Of a stretch of 42,331 bases of DNA, positions 25,406 to 34,977 are shown one piece after another. The notes under the pieces were generated by a model, which made no database searches, was not told the origin of the DNA, and worked only from the letters and a program-made list of their open reading frames with translations. Origin of the DNA: Aureispira sp. CCB-QB1 (GTDB lineage: Bacteria > Bacteroidota > Bacteroidia > Chitinophagales > Saprospiraceae). A program made the translations under genes and the position numbers. Position 1 is the first letter of the stretch; every line of letters begins with the position of its first letter. The DNA lies in assembly GCA_945870185.1 (NCBI GenBank), contig CAMBRK010000034.1, forward strand, positions 1 to 42,331. The letters are read 5' to 3'.

Positions 25406-28400
25406 ATGGAGTCATTTAAAGCCAGTTTTGTCCAGTATTTACTTTTTTGTTTGTCCTTTTCATGGTTCACAAGTTGTGATGATGGGAAGAAAATAGACTT
25501 GCAACCCAATACACACATCGCGCTCATAGGCAACAACTTATGTTCCAGGATGATGGAGTATGATCATTTCGAGACAGAACTTTACTTGAGATATCCTGAG
25601 CACAATCTATATATACGTAATATGTGCGACCCTAGCAATACCGCAGGTTTTCGTCCACATCCGGGAAGATTTGATCCTTGGGCATATCCTGGTGCACAAA
25701 AGTTTCATCCTGACAAACAACATCCTTCCCATAGTGAAGGTCATTTCGCTTCGCCAGACGAGTGGCTGACCAATCATAAAGCAGATGTCGTTTTGGCATT
25801 TTTTGGGTACAATGAGTCCTTTTTTGGAGTAGAAGGACTGGCCAATTTTAGTGCTGAACTCAAAGCTTTTATCATTCACACCAAAAGTCAGGTGTATAAT
25901 GGTGTCGGAGCACCACAATTGGTGATGGTTTCTCCTATTGCTTTTCAGGATTTATCAGCAACTCGTGATCTGCCTGATGGTAAAGAAATCAATCAAAACT
26001 TACAACTTTACACCGCAGCCATGCAAGCGGTATGTGATGAACAGAAAGTGCCTTTTGTCAATGTTTTTGATGAAACATTATCCTGGTATAAAATTGGAGA
26101 TGCACTGACCATCGATGGCTCACAACTCAATGATGATGGTTGTCAAAAATTGGCTGTTTTATTGTCTGATAAAATATTTGGCAATCAAAAAATTAGCGCT
26201 TCCGTAGATAAACAAAAAGTAGCGGATGCGGTAAGAGAAAAGAACTGGATGTGGCACAATGATATCAAAATACCTAATGGTGTGCATGTGTACGGTAGGA
26301 GATATGAGCCATTCGGACCAGACAATTATCCCGCTGAATTGGAAAAAATAAGACAAATGACGGCCATACGTGATACCGCCATCTGGAAAGCTGCCACCAG
26401 TCAACCTTATAATGTTGCCCAAGCAGATCAAAGGACTAAAAAATTGCCTGAAGTACAAACCAATTACACTTCAGGTGAGGGAAAATATCTGTATGGTGAT
26501 GATGCTTTGGCGACCATGAAAATGGCTCCTGGATTTAAAGTAGAAATGTTTGCATCAGAGAAGGAATTTCCTGATTTGGCCAATCCTGTGCAGATTTCTT
26601 TTGACAACAAAGGCAGGCTTTGGGTAGCTACGATGCCATCTTATCCACATTATAAACCCGGAGACAGCCGGCCTGATGACAAACTCATCATACTAGAAGA
26701 TACTGATGGTGATGGCAAGGCTGACAAACAAACCGTATTTGCAGATAAATTACATTTGCCCATTGGTTTTGAATTTGCACCTGAAGGTGTTTATGTCACC
26801 CAAAGTCCACATCTCAAGCTCTATACAGATACTGACGGTGATGATAAAGCGGATAAGGTGGAAGTAATTTTAAGTGGTTTTGATGATCACGACACCCACC
26901 ATGCGATCAGTGCTTTTTGTGCCGATCCATCAGGTGCAATTTATATGGCAGAAGGTGTGTTTTTGCATACGAACGTAGAAACTTCTTATGGACCTGTCAA
27001 TGCGACCAATGGTGGATTTTTTAGGTATAATACCAATAGAAATCATCTGGAAAGGACGGCACAGCTACCAATACCCAATCCATGGGGCATTGCTTTTGAC
27101 GAATGGGGCCAAAATATATTTGCAGAAACATCAGGTCCAGATGTACGATGGATGATGCCAGGTTCTATCAAGCCAATGTATGGCGTGGAGTCACCTATTT
27201 CTGCCACCATGGTGGAGCAAAAACATATGGTCAGACCTACTTCAGGCTTAGAATATGTGTATAGTGCACATTTTCCAGATGAGATGCAAGGTGACTTCCT
27301 AATCAATAATGTGATCGGATTTTTAGGTACCAAGCAGCATCGGCTAACGGATGATAGATCTGGTTATAAGAGTACTTTCAGACAGGATTTGATCCAGAGT
27401 AGTGACCCCAATTTCCGTCCTGTTGACCTGGAGTTTGCCCCTGATGGATCGTTGTATATAGCAGACTGGCACAATATGCTCATCGGCCACATGCAACACA
27501 ATGCGCGCGATCCGTTGCGTGATCATGTACATGGTAGGATATATCGGGTTACCTATCCATCACGTCCATTGGTAAAACCAGCCAAAGTTCATGGAGCAAC
27601 CATAACCGACTTAATGGAAAATCTGAAATCAACTGATTATCGCACTAGGTATCGTACAAAACGTGAACTGAGAAGTAGAAAGACAGAAGATGTATTGTCG
27701 GCTGTCAAATTATGGACTGGAAAATTGGACAAAAATGCATCAAGATATGAGCATCATTTATTGGAAGCACTTTGGGTGACTTGGGGATTAAATAAAGTAA
27801 ATGCCAATTTACTCAAACAACTGTTGTCATCGGCTGATTTTAGGGTACGATCAGCAGCGGTACGAGTACTCAGATATACAGGACATCAAATTAAAGATCA
27901 GGTCAATTTGCTTCAAAAATCTGCTGGGGATGAACATGGAAGAGTAAGATTAGAAGCCATCGTTGCTGGCAGTTGGTTGCCCCAAAAAGATGCCTTAAGT
28001 ATTTTGGATATTGCCAAAACCAAACCCATGGACACATGGATGAAAGCACCATTTGAAAGAGCGTATGCCTATGTCACCGACACATACAAACCTATAATAG
28101 CAGATTCCGTTAGCGACAATCCCAATTTTACAGCAGAGCAAAAGTTGATCTATAAAAAAGGAAAAGAAATCTACGAACGTGAAGGATTTTGTAGCACTTG
28201 CCACCAAAAAAATGGTTTTGGGTTACAATCTTCGGGTTTTCCGCCATTATCTAGGTCAGAATGGGTCAATCAAAGTACCGAAGGACTCATCAAAATCACG
28301 CTAAAAGGTGTCTATGGCCCTATGAAAGTAAAAGGTGTCAATTATCCCGGACAAGTGCCTATGACGCCGTACGAAGGTATGCTTAATGATGCAGAAGTTG

Positions 28401-28552
28401 CAGCCGTATTGTCCTATATTCGCAATAGTTTTGGGAATAACACGGACTTTGTCGCTGCAAGTGAAGTAGCCAAAATAAGGGCAGAGATAAAAGACAAAAA
28501 AGGATTTTACACATCAGAAGAACTTTTAAAATCGCATCCACATGACAAATAA
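25406..28552 (+). CDS. Multidomain lipoprotein: SGNH-like, PVC-type dehydrogenase propeller and cytochrome c
   Basis: A 1048-residue lipoprotein with signal peptide and lipobox-like FTSC (Cys24). Residues ~35-270 look like an SGNH/GDSL-type hydrolase-like domain (HIALIGNNLCSRM, VLAFFGYNESFFG, DGSQLNDDGCQKLA). Residues ~370-690 form an NHL/PQQ-type beta-propeller of the PVC-type membrane-bound dehydrogenase family (FKVEMFASEKEFPDLANPVQ, GRLWVATMPSYP), with DTDGDGKADK and DTDGDDKADK, likely calcium sites. Residues ~700-900 are helical repeats (HEAT-like, VRSAAVRVLRYTG). The end is a cytochrome c domain with CSTCH (Cys929, Cys932, His933). It probably oxidises or cleaves sugar derivatives at the cell surface; the substrate is unknown. 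Overlaps the next gene. Confidence 0.82.
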   Translation: MESFKASFVQYLLFCLSFSWFTSCDDGKKIDLQPNTHIALIGNNLCSRMMEYDHFETELYLRYPEHNLYIRNMCDPSNTAGFRPHPGRFDPWAYPGAQKFHPDKQHPSHSEGHFASPDEWLTNHKADVVLAFFGYNESFFGVEGLANFSAELKAFIIHTKSQVYNGVGAPQLVMVSPIAFQDLSATRDLPDGKEINQNLQLYTAAMQAVCDEQKVPFVNVFDETLSWYKIGDALTIDGSQLNDDGCQKLAVLLSDKIFGNQKISASVDKQKVADAVREKNWMWHNDIKIPNGVHVYGRRYEPFGPDNYPAELEKIRQMTAIRDTAIWKAATSQPYNVAQADQRTKKLPEVQTNYTSGEGKYLYGDDALATMKMAPGFKVEMFASEKEFPDLANPVQISFDNKGRLWVATMPSYPHYKPGDSRPDDKLIILEDTDGDGKADKQTVFADKLHLPIGFEFAPEGVYVTQSPHLKLYTDTDGDDKADKVEVILSGFDDHDTHHAISAFCADPSGAIYMAEGVFLHTNVETSYGPVNATNGGFFRYNTNRNHLERTAQLPIPNPWGIAFDEWGQNIFAETSGPDVRWMMPGSIKPMYGVESPISATMVEQKHMVRPTSGLEYVYSAHFPDEMQGDFLINNVIGFLGTKQHRLTDDRSGYKSTFRQDLIQSSDPNFRPVDLEFAPDGSLYIADWHNMLIGHMQHNARDPLRDHVHGRIYRVTYPSRPLVKPAKVHGATITDLMENLKSTDYRTRYRTKRELRSRKTEDVLSAVKLWTGKLDKNASRYEHHLLEALWVTWGLNKVNANLLKQLLSSADFRVRSAAVRVLRYTGHQIKDQVNLLQKSAGDEHGRVRLEAIVAGSWLPQKDALSILDIAKTKPMDTWMKAPFERAYAYVTDTYKPIIADSVSDNPNFTAEQKLIYKKGKEIYEREGFCSTCHQKNGFGLQSSGFPPLSRSEWVNQSTEGLIKITLKGVYGPMKVKGVNYPGQVPMTPYEGMLNDAEVAAVLSYIRNSFGNNTDFVAASEVAKIRAEIKDKKGFYTSEELLKSHPHDK

Positions 28553-29516
28553 TATAACATGGCTGACACCCTTAACCTTCGTTTTGAGTATCCTTTTATT
28601 AGCTACTTCATGTAGTCGTAAGTTAGATTTCAGATCCAAACATATTGTTTTTGTCTCAGGTGAAGAAGAATACAGGTCAGAAGAATCTTTGCCAATGATA
28701 GCCAAAATAATAAAAAGAGAGACAGGAGCGAAAGTATCATTTTGCTTCTCAGTGGATTCCGCAGGATATATTGATCCTAATAATATACGACATATAGCAG
28801 GCCTGGAAAAACTCAAAGATGCAGACTTGATGGTCATGTTTGCCAGGTTCAGAGCTTTGCCAAAGGAAGAATTAAAGCACATTCAGGAATATGTCGAATC
28901 AGGTAAGCCTATCATTGGTTTGCGTACGAGTACCCATGCATTTCTATATCAGGAAGATAGCCTTAAACATATGAACAACGAATGGCCTACTAAGGTTTTT
29001 GGTCAGCAATGGATCACCCATCATGGTCATTTCGAAGATGGTAACAAACCTTTGACTTCCGTTTATTTTGCCAATAAAATGATGCAACCGATTTTGCGTG
29101 GTGTGAAGTCGTTTGAGGCCTATTCCTGGCTCTATCATGTGGATGGTGGCGAATGGAAACTAAATGGTGATTGCCAAATTTTACTCCAAGGAAAGTCATT
29201 AAAATCCAATCATGAGATGGAAGGAAATTTGGATAAATTTCCGATGACTAATCCTGTCGCATGGACCAAAACCTACACCACCAAAAGTGGTAAAACTTCC
29301 AAAGTATTTTTCACTACCCTAGGTCATCCGTATGATTTTAAAGATACTTCCATGCGAAAGTTGCTGCTCAATAGTATCTTTTGGGCCTTGGATGCGAAAA
29401 ATAAGATCCCTGAGAATGGCGTAAACGCGGATCCTGTTGATAATTATCAACCTAGCCATAGTGGATTTGGTCAGAAATATAAAAAGGGGGTGAAATGGGA
29501 ACAATTTAACCACTAA
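28542..29516 (+). CDS. ThuA domain-containing lipoprotein
   Basis: A 324-residue protein starting inside the preceding gene (11-bp overlap), so translation is coupled. The N-terminus is a lipoprotein signal with LLATSC. The ThuA-like fold shows FVSGEEEYRSEESLPMIAKIIKRETG, ADLMVMFARFRALPKEELKHI, GKPIIGLRTSTHAF and later VFFTTLGHPYDF with LLLNSIFWALDA. ThuA-like proteins (class I glutamine amidotransferase-like fold) are often found beside membrane-bound dehydrogenase/cytochrome proteins in sugar-related clusters and have been linked to trehalose or glucoside use elsewhere. The exact reaction is unknown. Confidence 0.87.
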   Translation: MTNNITWLTPLTFVLSILLLATSCSRKLDFRSKHIVFVSGEEEYRSEESLPMIAKIIKRETGAKVSFCFSVDSAGYIDPNNIRHIAGLEKLKDADLMVMFARFRALPKEELKHIQEYVESGKPIIGLRTSTHAFLYQEDSLKHMNNEWPTKVFGQQWITHHGHFEDGNKPLTSVYFANKMMQPILRGVKSFEAYSWLYHVDGGEWKLNGDCQILLQGKSLKSNHEMEGNLDKFPMTNPVAWTKTYTTKSGKTSKVFFTTLGHPYDFKDTSMRKLLLNSIFWALDAKNKIPENGVNADPVDNYQPSHSGFGQKYKKGVKWEQFNH

Positions 29517-29657
29517 TTTTATTTATATTTTTCATAAGTTTTTTTAATAAGCAAAAAGCAATTATTTTGTACTTTGTGGTGTTTTAATATGATTGATAGC
29601 TACATCTATTAATGGTTTATTGTGAAAGGTGGGAGTTTTTATCCAAAATATGGAAGT

Positions 29658-31919
29658 ATGATTTATAGAATAGGATTCATTTTTTCTTTTCTTTTTTTCT
29701 TTGGGCAATTAAATGCATTGCATATCATTGGAGGAGATGTAGTGTATAAATGTTTGGGGAAAGACAGCATCAGAAATGAAGTGAGATTCCAGATCATATT
29801 TACCATGTACAGGGACTCCAGAAGTAATGGTGCAAATTTCGATAATCCTACGAGATTTGGAGTATATAGGGGTTCGGGGCAAAATTGGACATTTGTGAGG
29901 ACAATTACAAATATCAGAGTTCAAGATGTAAAAGATATTGATATAGCTACCAACAATCCGTGCATTTTAGTGCCTGTAAATGTAGGTGTTCAGAGCGGTG
30001 TATACATATTTGAAGTTACACTTCCTATTTCGAATGATTCTTACTTGATTGCTTATCAACGATGTTGCAGAAACAACACTATCTTAAATCTAGTCAACCC
30101 AGGCGGTACAGGTGCAGCATTCACTACAGAAATCACTCCCGCAGCCCAGAGAATGTGCAACAATAGTCCACAATTTACCGGATTTCCACCTGTAGTAATT
30201 TGTGTAAACAGGCCAATAAATTTTGACCATTCGGCTTTTGATATTGACGGAGATAGTTTGGTATATGAGTTTTGTAATCCTATGACAGCCGGTGGTACAG
30301 ACGGTGCAACTACTCCAGGTTCAGCTATCTCTTGTACAGGAGTTACACCTGATGCTGGAGCTTGTCCTCCACCTTTTGATTTAGTAACCTTCAGAGCTCC
30401 AAATTTTACTTTTAATCGACCTATGGGTGGTAATCCAGTAGTTAATATAAACCCGGTAACAGGACTCATAGGTGGTTCACCTAATGTTTTGGGACAGTAC
30501 GTAGTAGGAGTTTGTGTAAAGGAATACCGTAATGGAGTACTCATAAGCACTCTTCAGAGAGACTTTCAGTTTAATGTCACTACTTGTGAAGTGGCTGTAA
30601 AAGCAGATATTGTGGCATCTTCCAAAACAGCTACGGAATATAATGTAATCAGTTGTGGAGATTTTAACATAAATTTTAAAAACTTAAGTACTGATGTCAG
30701 ATATATTCAAAGCTACTATTGGGAATTTGACATTCAAGGCAGTAAAAAGATTTTTTCAACCCGGGATGCTTCGGTTACATTTCCAGGGTTAGGTCAATAC
30801 AGAGGAACAATGATTCTCAATAAAGACTTGGCTGGTTTAGTAGAATGCTCAGATACCGCCAATATTGTAGTGAATGTCTTTCCTGCTATTAATGCCGATT
30901 TTACTTTTAAATATGATACCTGTGTTGCTGGTCCTGTAGAGTTCAAAAACTTTTCTGTAAGTGGGGCGGGACCGATCCAAAAATATGATTGGAACTTCGT
31001 CGAAGGTAAATCAAGTTTAAAGGATCCTCTGTTTGAATACGAAAAGCCTGGTATAAAGATTGCTAGGCTTATTGTAGAAGATCAAAATAAGTGTAGAGAT
31101 ACATTGAATAAAAATATCAATTATTTTCCTGTGCCTTCTATTGTGGTGATAGAACCTAATACATTCACAGGTTGTCAACCAGCTTCCATCTTTTTTGATA
31201 ATCTCAGTACGCCCATTGATGAAACGTATAAGTTCGAGTGGGATTTTGGAGATGGTAAAACGGGTGATAACTTGAGCCCAACCAATGTTTATGAAAACGT
31301 TGGAGTATTTACGGTAAAACTCAAGTTGATATCGCCAATAGGCTGTGAAGTTACAAAGACTTGGCCCAATTTGATTAAAATATTCGAAAGTCCGACAGCA
31401 GGCTTTGTTTTCGACCCCAAAGAACCCAATTCTTTTAATAATACCGTTAGATTTACCGATCAGTCGCTAAATGCTTCATCTCATTTATGGACTTTTGATA
31501 CCATAGGAGTTTCATTATTACAAAGCCCTACATTTACTTTTCAAGATACTGGACTATACAAAGTGGAGCAAGTGGTGTTCAATGCATCCGGTTGTACTGA
31601 CACGGCTACCGTTTTTATCCCTATTTATCCATTTATAAATTTCTTCATGCCCAACGCATTTACACCCAATAATGACGGGTTAAATGACGTGTTTATTCCA
31701 GTGGGTAGTTTTTTTGGTATCGGTTTTTACAATTTTTCTATTTGGAATAGATGGGGAGAAAGAATATTTTTTACAGAAGATTATGCTACGGGCTGGAATG
31801 GTCAAAAAAATAATACGGGAGAAAACGCTCCTCCCGGAGTGTACGCATATACCATTGACTACATTGATGGTCGTGGTGAGTCCAAAAAATTAAAAGGGCA
31901 ATGTACTTTGATTAGGTAA
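29658..31919 (+). CDS. T9SS type B cargo protein with PKD-like repeats
   Basis: A secreted protein of 753 residues from the ATG at 29658, chosen because MIYRIGFIFSFLFFFGQLNA is a clean signal peptide; a GTG 12 codons upstream is less likely. LHIIGGDVVYKCLG begins an N-terminal domain typical of Bacteroidota adhesin-like proteins (with RCCRNNTI and a DIDGDSLVYEFCNP segment). PKD-like units follow (YYWEFDIQG, KYDWNFVEGKS, FEWDFGDGKTGDN). The C-terminal ~90 residues are the gliding-motility sorting domain: FMPNAFTPNNDGLNDVFIP, NFSIWNRWGERIF, GWNGQKNNTG, PPGVYAYTI. It should be exported by the T9SS encoded nearby and processed by PorU. Function on the surface is unknown. Confidence 0.88.
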   Translation: MIYRIGFIFSFLFFFGQLNALHIIGGDVVYKCLGKDSIRNEVRFQIIFTMYRDSRSNGANFDNPTRFGVYRGSGQNWTFVRTITNIRVQDVKDIDIATNNPCILVPVNVGVQSGVYIFEVTLPISNDSYLIAYQRCCRNNTILNLVNPGGTGAAFTTEITPAAQRMCNNSPQFTGFPPVVICVNRPINFDHSAFDIDGDSLVYEFCNPMTAGGTDGATTPGSAISCTGVTPDAGACPPPFDLVTFRAPNFTFNRPMGGNPVVNINPVTGLIGGSPNVLGQYVVGVCVKEYRNGVLISTLQRDFQFNVTTCEVAVKADIVASSKTATEYNVISCGDFNINFKNLSTDVRYIQSYYWEFDIQGSKKIFSTRDASVTFPGLGQYRGTMILNKDLAGLVECSDTANIVVNVFPAINADFTFKYDTCVAGPVEFKNFSVSGAGPIQKYDWNFVEGKSSLKDPLFEYEKPGIKIARLIVEDQNKCRDTLNKNINYFPVPSIVVIEPNTFTGCQPASIFFDNLSTPIDETYKFEWDFGDGKTGDNLSPTNVYENVGVFTVKLKLISPIGCEVTKTWPNLIKIFESPTAGFVFDPKEPNSFNNTVRFTDQSLNASSHLWTFDTIGVSLLQSPTFTFQDTGLYKVEQVVFNASGCTDTATVFIPIYPFINFFMPNAFTPNNDGLNDVFIPVGSFFGIGFYNFSIWNRWGERIFFTEDYATGWNGQKNNTGENAPPGVYAYTIDYIDGRGESKKLKGQCTLIR

Positions 31920-31950
31920 TCCTTGATATGCAATGTTCTGCTTGAATTAT

Positions 31951-33117
31951 TTAATTTTCTGAAAGTTCTTTTTCAAGATGATGATATTCAAGATTGAAAA
32001 AAGATTTTAAAGCCTCTATTTGTTCCTTTGCTTTGGGGTTAGGTGTATCTTTTACAGCGGTAATCATGAGATTTTTACTAGTATGCTCTGATGAAATAAA
32101 TTCGAAAACCTGACTTTTATAACCTTCTGATTCCAAAATTAAGGACCTGATTCCATCTGTTAAAATTTCAGCTTGCCTTTCTTCGAGAATTCCATGTTTT
32201 AGGATAGGAGATAATACATTATCATATTTCATCGTATTCCTTACCTGCTTGTGGCAACAAGGAGATGCCACTATATATCTTGCTCCTGCTTTGATTCCTT
32301 TGGCCAAAGCCATATCTGTAGCGATATCACAAGCATGGAGTGCGATAACCATATCTGTTGCTGTAAGGCTTACCTGATGTATATCTTTTTGTTGAAAAGT
32401 CAGACCAACGAAGCCATGTTTTATAGCAAGATTATAACACAGAGCTACCACATCTTGATTGACATCATAACCAGTTACTCTGCATCTTAATTTTTTAGCA
32501 TTGGAAAGATAATCGTACAGAGCGAAGGTAAGATATCCTTTGCCACAGCCCATATCTGCGATATTAATTAATTGATCATTATTGAAGTCCTTCAGTAAAT
32601 GGTCAATGATTTCGATAAACTTATTGATTTGTCTAAATTTATCCTGGGATTTATCTAGAATTTTACCATCCTTACCCGCAATGCCTAGATCTTGTAACCA
32701 AGTTGTTTTTTCTGGTATCAGTCTTGATTTTTGATGATCGTGGCTCGTATTGATGATTATTTCTTGGCTTAGCTTTTTGGAAAAAAGAGTAGATTTTCCT
32801 TTTTTACTTTGCAATAAAGTAGTTTCTTCATTTTCCGTAAACAGTACAGCGTTATAAAATAAATTTCCTAAAAAGTTATCCAGTAATCCTTCCATCTGCT
32901 CGGCAGCATAATTTTTTACTTCATCTCTACGTGGGTGTCTATAAGTAGCTGAATATTGGATTTGGTTTTTTATAATTGTAGTTTTGAGATATACATTGGA
33001 TACTTCTTTATTTTGATGGCGCTGTTTGGAAAAAGTAATCTTAAAATTTTGATTTTCTGCCACCAATTGAAGCACTTTTTCTTCAAATAGCTGTTTGTTT
33101 TGATTCGTATTTGCCAT
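31951..33117 (-). CDS. SAM-dependent methyltransferase (METTL25/PF13679-like)
   Basis: A 388-residue protein. The C-terminal part is a class I Rossmann methyltransferase: INIADMGCGKGYLTFALYDYL holds the SAM-binding glycines, VTGYDVNQDVVALC the acidic residue, and MVIALHACDIATDMALAKGI with VASPCCHKQVRN the family-typical CCH motif. The N-terminal ~150 residues are an unassigned accessory domain. Relatives are often annotated only as methyltransferases; RNA or protein substrates are possible. Convergent with the T9SS cargo gene, 31 bp apart. Confidence 0.8.
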   Translation of the reverse strand: MANTNQNKQLFEEKVLQLVAENQNFKITFSKQRHQNKEVSNVYLKTTIIKNQIQYSATYRHPRRDEVKNYAAEQMEGLLDNFLGNLFYNAVLFTENEETTLLQSKKGKSTLFSKKLSQEIIINTSHDHQKSRLIPEKTTWLQDLGIAGKDGKILDKSQDKFRQINKFIEIIDHLLKDFNNDQLINIADMGCGKGYLTFALYDYLSNAKKLRCRVTGYDVNQDVVALCYNLAIKHGFVGLTFQQKDIHQVSLTATDMVIALHACDIATDMALAKGIKAGARYIVASPCCHKQVRNTMKYDNVLSPILKHGILEERQAEILTDGIRSLILESEGYKSQVFEFISSEHTSKNLMITAVKDTPNPKAKEQIEALKSFFNLEYHHLEKELSEN

Positions 33118-33230
33118 TAAGGATGTCTTTAGCTTATAATTTTGAAATAAAAAATTTATACAAATGTACCGATTAAAACATAATAATATTTAAATCGCAG
33201 CAATAAGTTATTTAAAACGCCTATTTTAAC

Positions 33231-33238
33231 TAATTTTG
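33231..33238 (+). promoter_or_regulatory. Promoter -7 element for the MscS-type gene
   Basis: TAATTTTG fits TAnnTTTG and is followed by CGG; it lies 16 nt before the ATG at 33255. No TTG is seen at 19 nt. Confidence 0.5.
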
Positions 33239-33254
33239 CGGTCTAATCCTTTTT

Positions 33255-34592
33255 ATGTCCAATTCAGTTTTTACCATTTCTGGATTTGAAATTTCAATAA
33301 TAGGAGTACTTATGTGTACTTTGGTATTATTGGTAGCTATATATAGCTATTACCGTTTAAGCAATTATGACTTTTTTGATAATCAGGATAAAAAAGTCTA
33401 TAGGTTACAACAAAAGAGTTTTAAAATTAAGTTGGCTCTCACTTTATTTTTTGTAAGTATTTTGTTGATATTGAGAGTTTTAAATTTTGATATGTTTATC
33501 TACGACTATCAAAATTTTGGAATAACAATCAATCAGATTATTGAAGTTTTTGCATTGTTCAGTAGTGCTCTTTTAGCTGATTGGCTCATCAGTCATGTTG
33601 TAATCAAAAATAAATTTAGGAAAAGAGAAATACCGCTAAGAACTACATTTAGCCATGAAAATACCAACGAACAAAAGGCAACTAAGCTAGTCAGATATAT
33701 TGTCTATCTCTACATCCTGCAAGTATTATTAAAAAAGCTAGATCTCGATTATATTTTAATCCAAAGAGAAATAAATAAAGAAATCTTTACGGTTCATTTA
33801 TCTGATTTGATTGTTGCTTTTATGATTTTGATGGGAGCCAGAATCATAGTTTGGTTTATAACTCAGGTGACTCTCTTTAGAATGTACAGATCAAAAGATA
33901 TGGATGAAGGCATACAATATGCTATCAACCAATTGGTTATGTACGTGGTATATGTGATGGCGTTCTTATTTGCTTTGGATAGAGTGGTTTCAGATATGAG
34001 CATCATATATGGTGGTGCGGCGGCATTACTTGTAGGTGTAGGACTTGGTCTTCAGCAAACGTTTAATGATTTTTTCTCCGGACTCGTCTTACTTTTTGAA
34101 CGCACTGTTATGGTTGGTGATATTTTAGAGATTGATGGTAAGGTAGGCCGTGTGCTCAAAATAGGCCTCAGGGCTTCTCGGATTGAGACCAGAGATAGCG
34201 TATCTATGCTAGTTCCCAATAGTAAATTAGTCAATCAATCTGTGGTAAATTGGACTCATTATGATAATATCGTTAGGTTTCAGGTAGATGTCAATGTAGC
34301 CTACGGTACCGATGCCAATCAAGTTAAAATGATATTATTGGAAGCTGCAGGAAATGCTGAAGATGTATTAAAAATTCCTGATGCATTTGTAAGACTCAAT
34401 GATTTTGGAGATAATGGTATTTTATTTACGGTCTACTTTTTTACTACTCAAGTCATGACAGCTGAAAATGTAAAGAGTAACGTACGGTTTGAAATTGATA
34501 AACTGTTTCATCAAAATAATATTACTATACCTTTCCCACAAAGAGATTTGCGGATCATCGATTCTGGCCAGAAAACACTCATAAATCCTTAA
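33255..34592 (+). CDS. MscS-family mechanosensitive ion channel
   Basis: A 445-residue inner-membrane protein with about five transmembrane helices. The last is the pore helix and beta-domain start: GGAAALLVGVGLGLQQTFNDFFSGLVLLFERTVMVGDILEIDGKVGRV. Then IETRDSVSMLVPNSKLVNQSVVNWTH, the conserved MscS beta-domain signature, and a soluble C-terminal part. These channels open under membrane tension to release solutes on hypo-osmotic shock. It is longer than E. coli MscS because of extra N-terminal helices. A small membrane protein follows almost without gap. Confidence 0.92.
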   Translation: MSNSVFTISGFEISIIGVLMCTLVLLVAIYSYYRLSNYDFFDNQDKKVYRLQQKSFKIKLALTLFFVSILLILRVLNFDMFIYDYQNFGITINQIIEVFALFSSALLADWLISHVVIKNKFRKREIPLRTTFSHENTNEQKATKLVRYIVYLYILQVLLKKLDLDYILIQREINKEIFTVHLSDLIVAFMILMGARIIVWFITQVTLFRMYRSKDMDEGIQYAINQLVMYVVYVMAFLFALDRVVSDMSIIYGGAAALLVGVGLGLQQTFNDFFSGLVLLFERTVMVGDILEIDGKVGRVLKIGLRASRIETRDSVSMLVPNSKLVNQSVVNWTHYDNIVRFQVDVNVAYGTDANQVKMILLEAAGNAEDVLKIPDAFVRLNDFGDNGILFTVYFFTTQVMTAENVKSNVRFEIDKLFHQNNITIPFPQRDLRIIDSGQKTLINP

Positions 34593-34595
34593 GTT

Positions 34596-34865
34596 TTGAC
34601 AAAGATCATTTTTACTGCCGTAGCTGCACTTTTGATCATACTCACTATCATAGATAAAATTAGAGTAGCTTTTGGAAAAAAAAATCCCGCAAGTACCGCA
34701 AAATTTAAACAGTATCTATTATACGGAATGACTGTTTGCCTTATTTTACTTTTATTTATTGGCTATCAGTTTTATACTTACAGAGATACATCTTTACTTT
34801 CTAAAGCCTTATTTCCATTGTTTATCATAATCATATTGGTAGACCAATGGCGCCGAACCAAATAG
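34596..34865 (+). CDS. Small membrane protein, TTG start
   Basis: An 89-residue product beginning with TTG three bases after the mscS-type stop (MTKIIFTAVAALLIILTIID). It has three hydrophobic segments (about 3-20, 42-60 and 68-84) and a basic end DQWRRTK. The tight spacing suggests translational coupling to the channel gene, and a regulatory or accessory role for it is only inference. No family is recognised. Confidence 0.6.
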   Translation: MTKIIFTAVAALLIILTIIDKIRVAFGKKNPASTAKFKQYLLYGMTVCLILLLFIGYQFYTYRDTSLLSKALFPLFIIIILVDQWRRTK

Positions 34866-34877
34866 CCAAATCACCGA

Positions 34878-34972
34878 TCACCAGAACTTGTGCCGCTGTA
34901 AGCGGTATCACCGATCACAAGATCACCAAATCACCAGAACTTGTGCCGCTGTAAGCGGTATCACCGATCACC
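34878..34972. repeat. Two direct copies (42 bp, period 53) of a REP-like hairpin repeat
   Basis: Copies at 34878-34919 and 34931-34972 are identical and contain AGAACTTGTG, a CCGCT-gta-AGCGG hairpin and TATCAC. The same AGAACTTGTG-stem-TATATCAC layout occurs at 1522-1551 and 1668-1697 with a different but paired stem. The unit may also act as a transcript end between two converging genes. Confidence 0.75.
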
Positions 34973-34977
34973 AAAAC

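Noticed and set aside
30056-30550. 164-codon minus-strand frame inside the T9SS cargo gene
   Set aside because: Antisense shadow in a coding region with strong family evidence on the plus strand.
34878-34972. CRISPR-like array
   Set aside because: Only two copies with an 11-bp spacer-like gap and an internal hairpin shared with an unrelated site; not a CRISPR.
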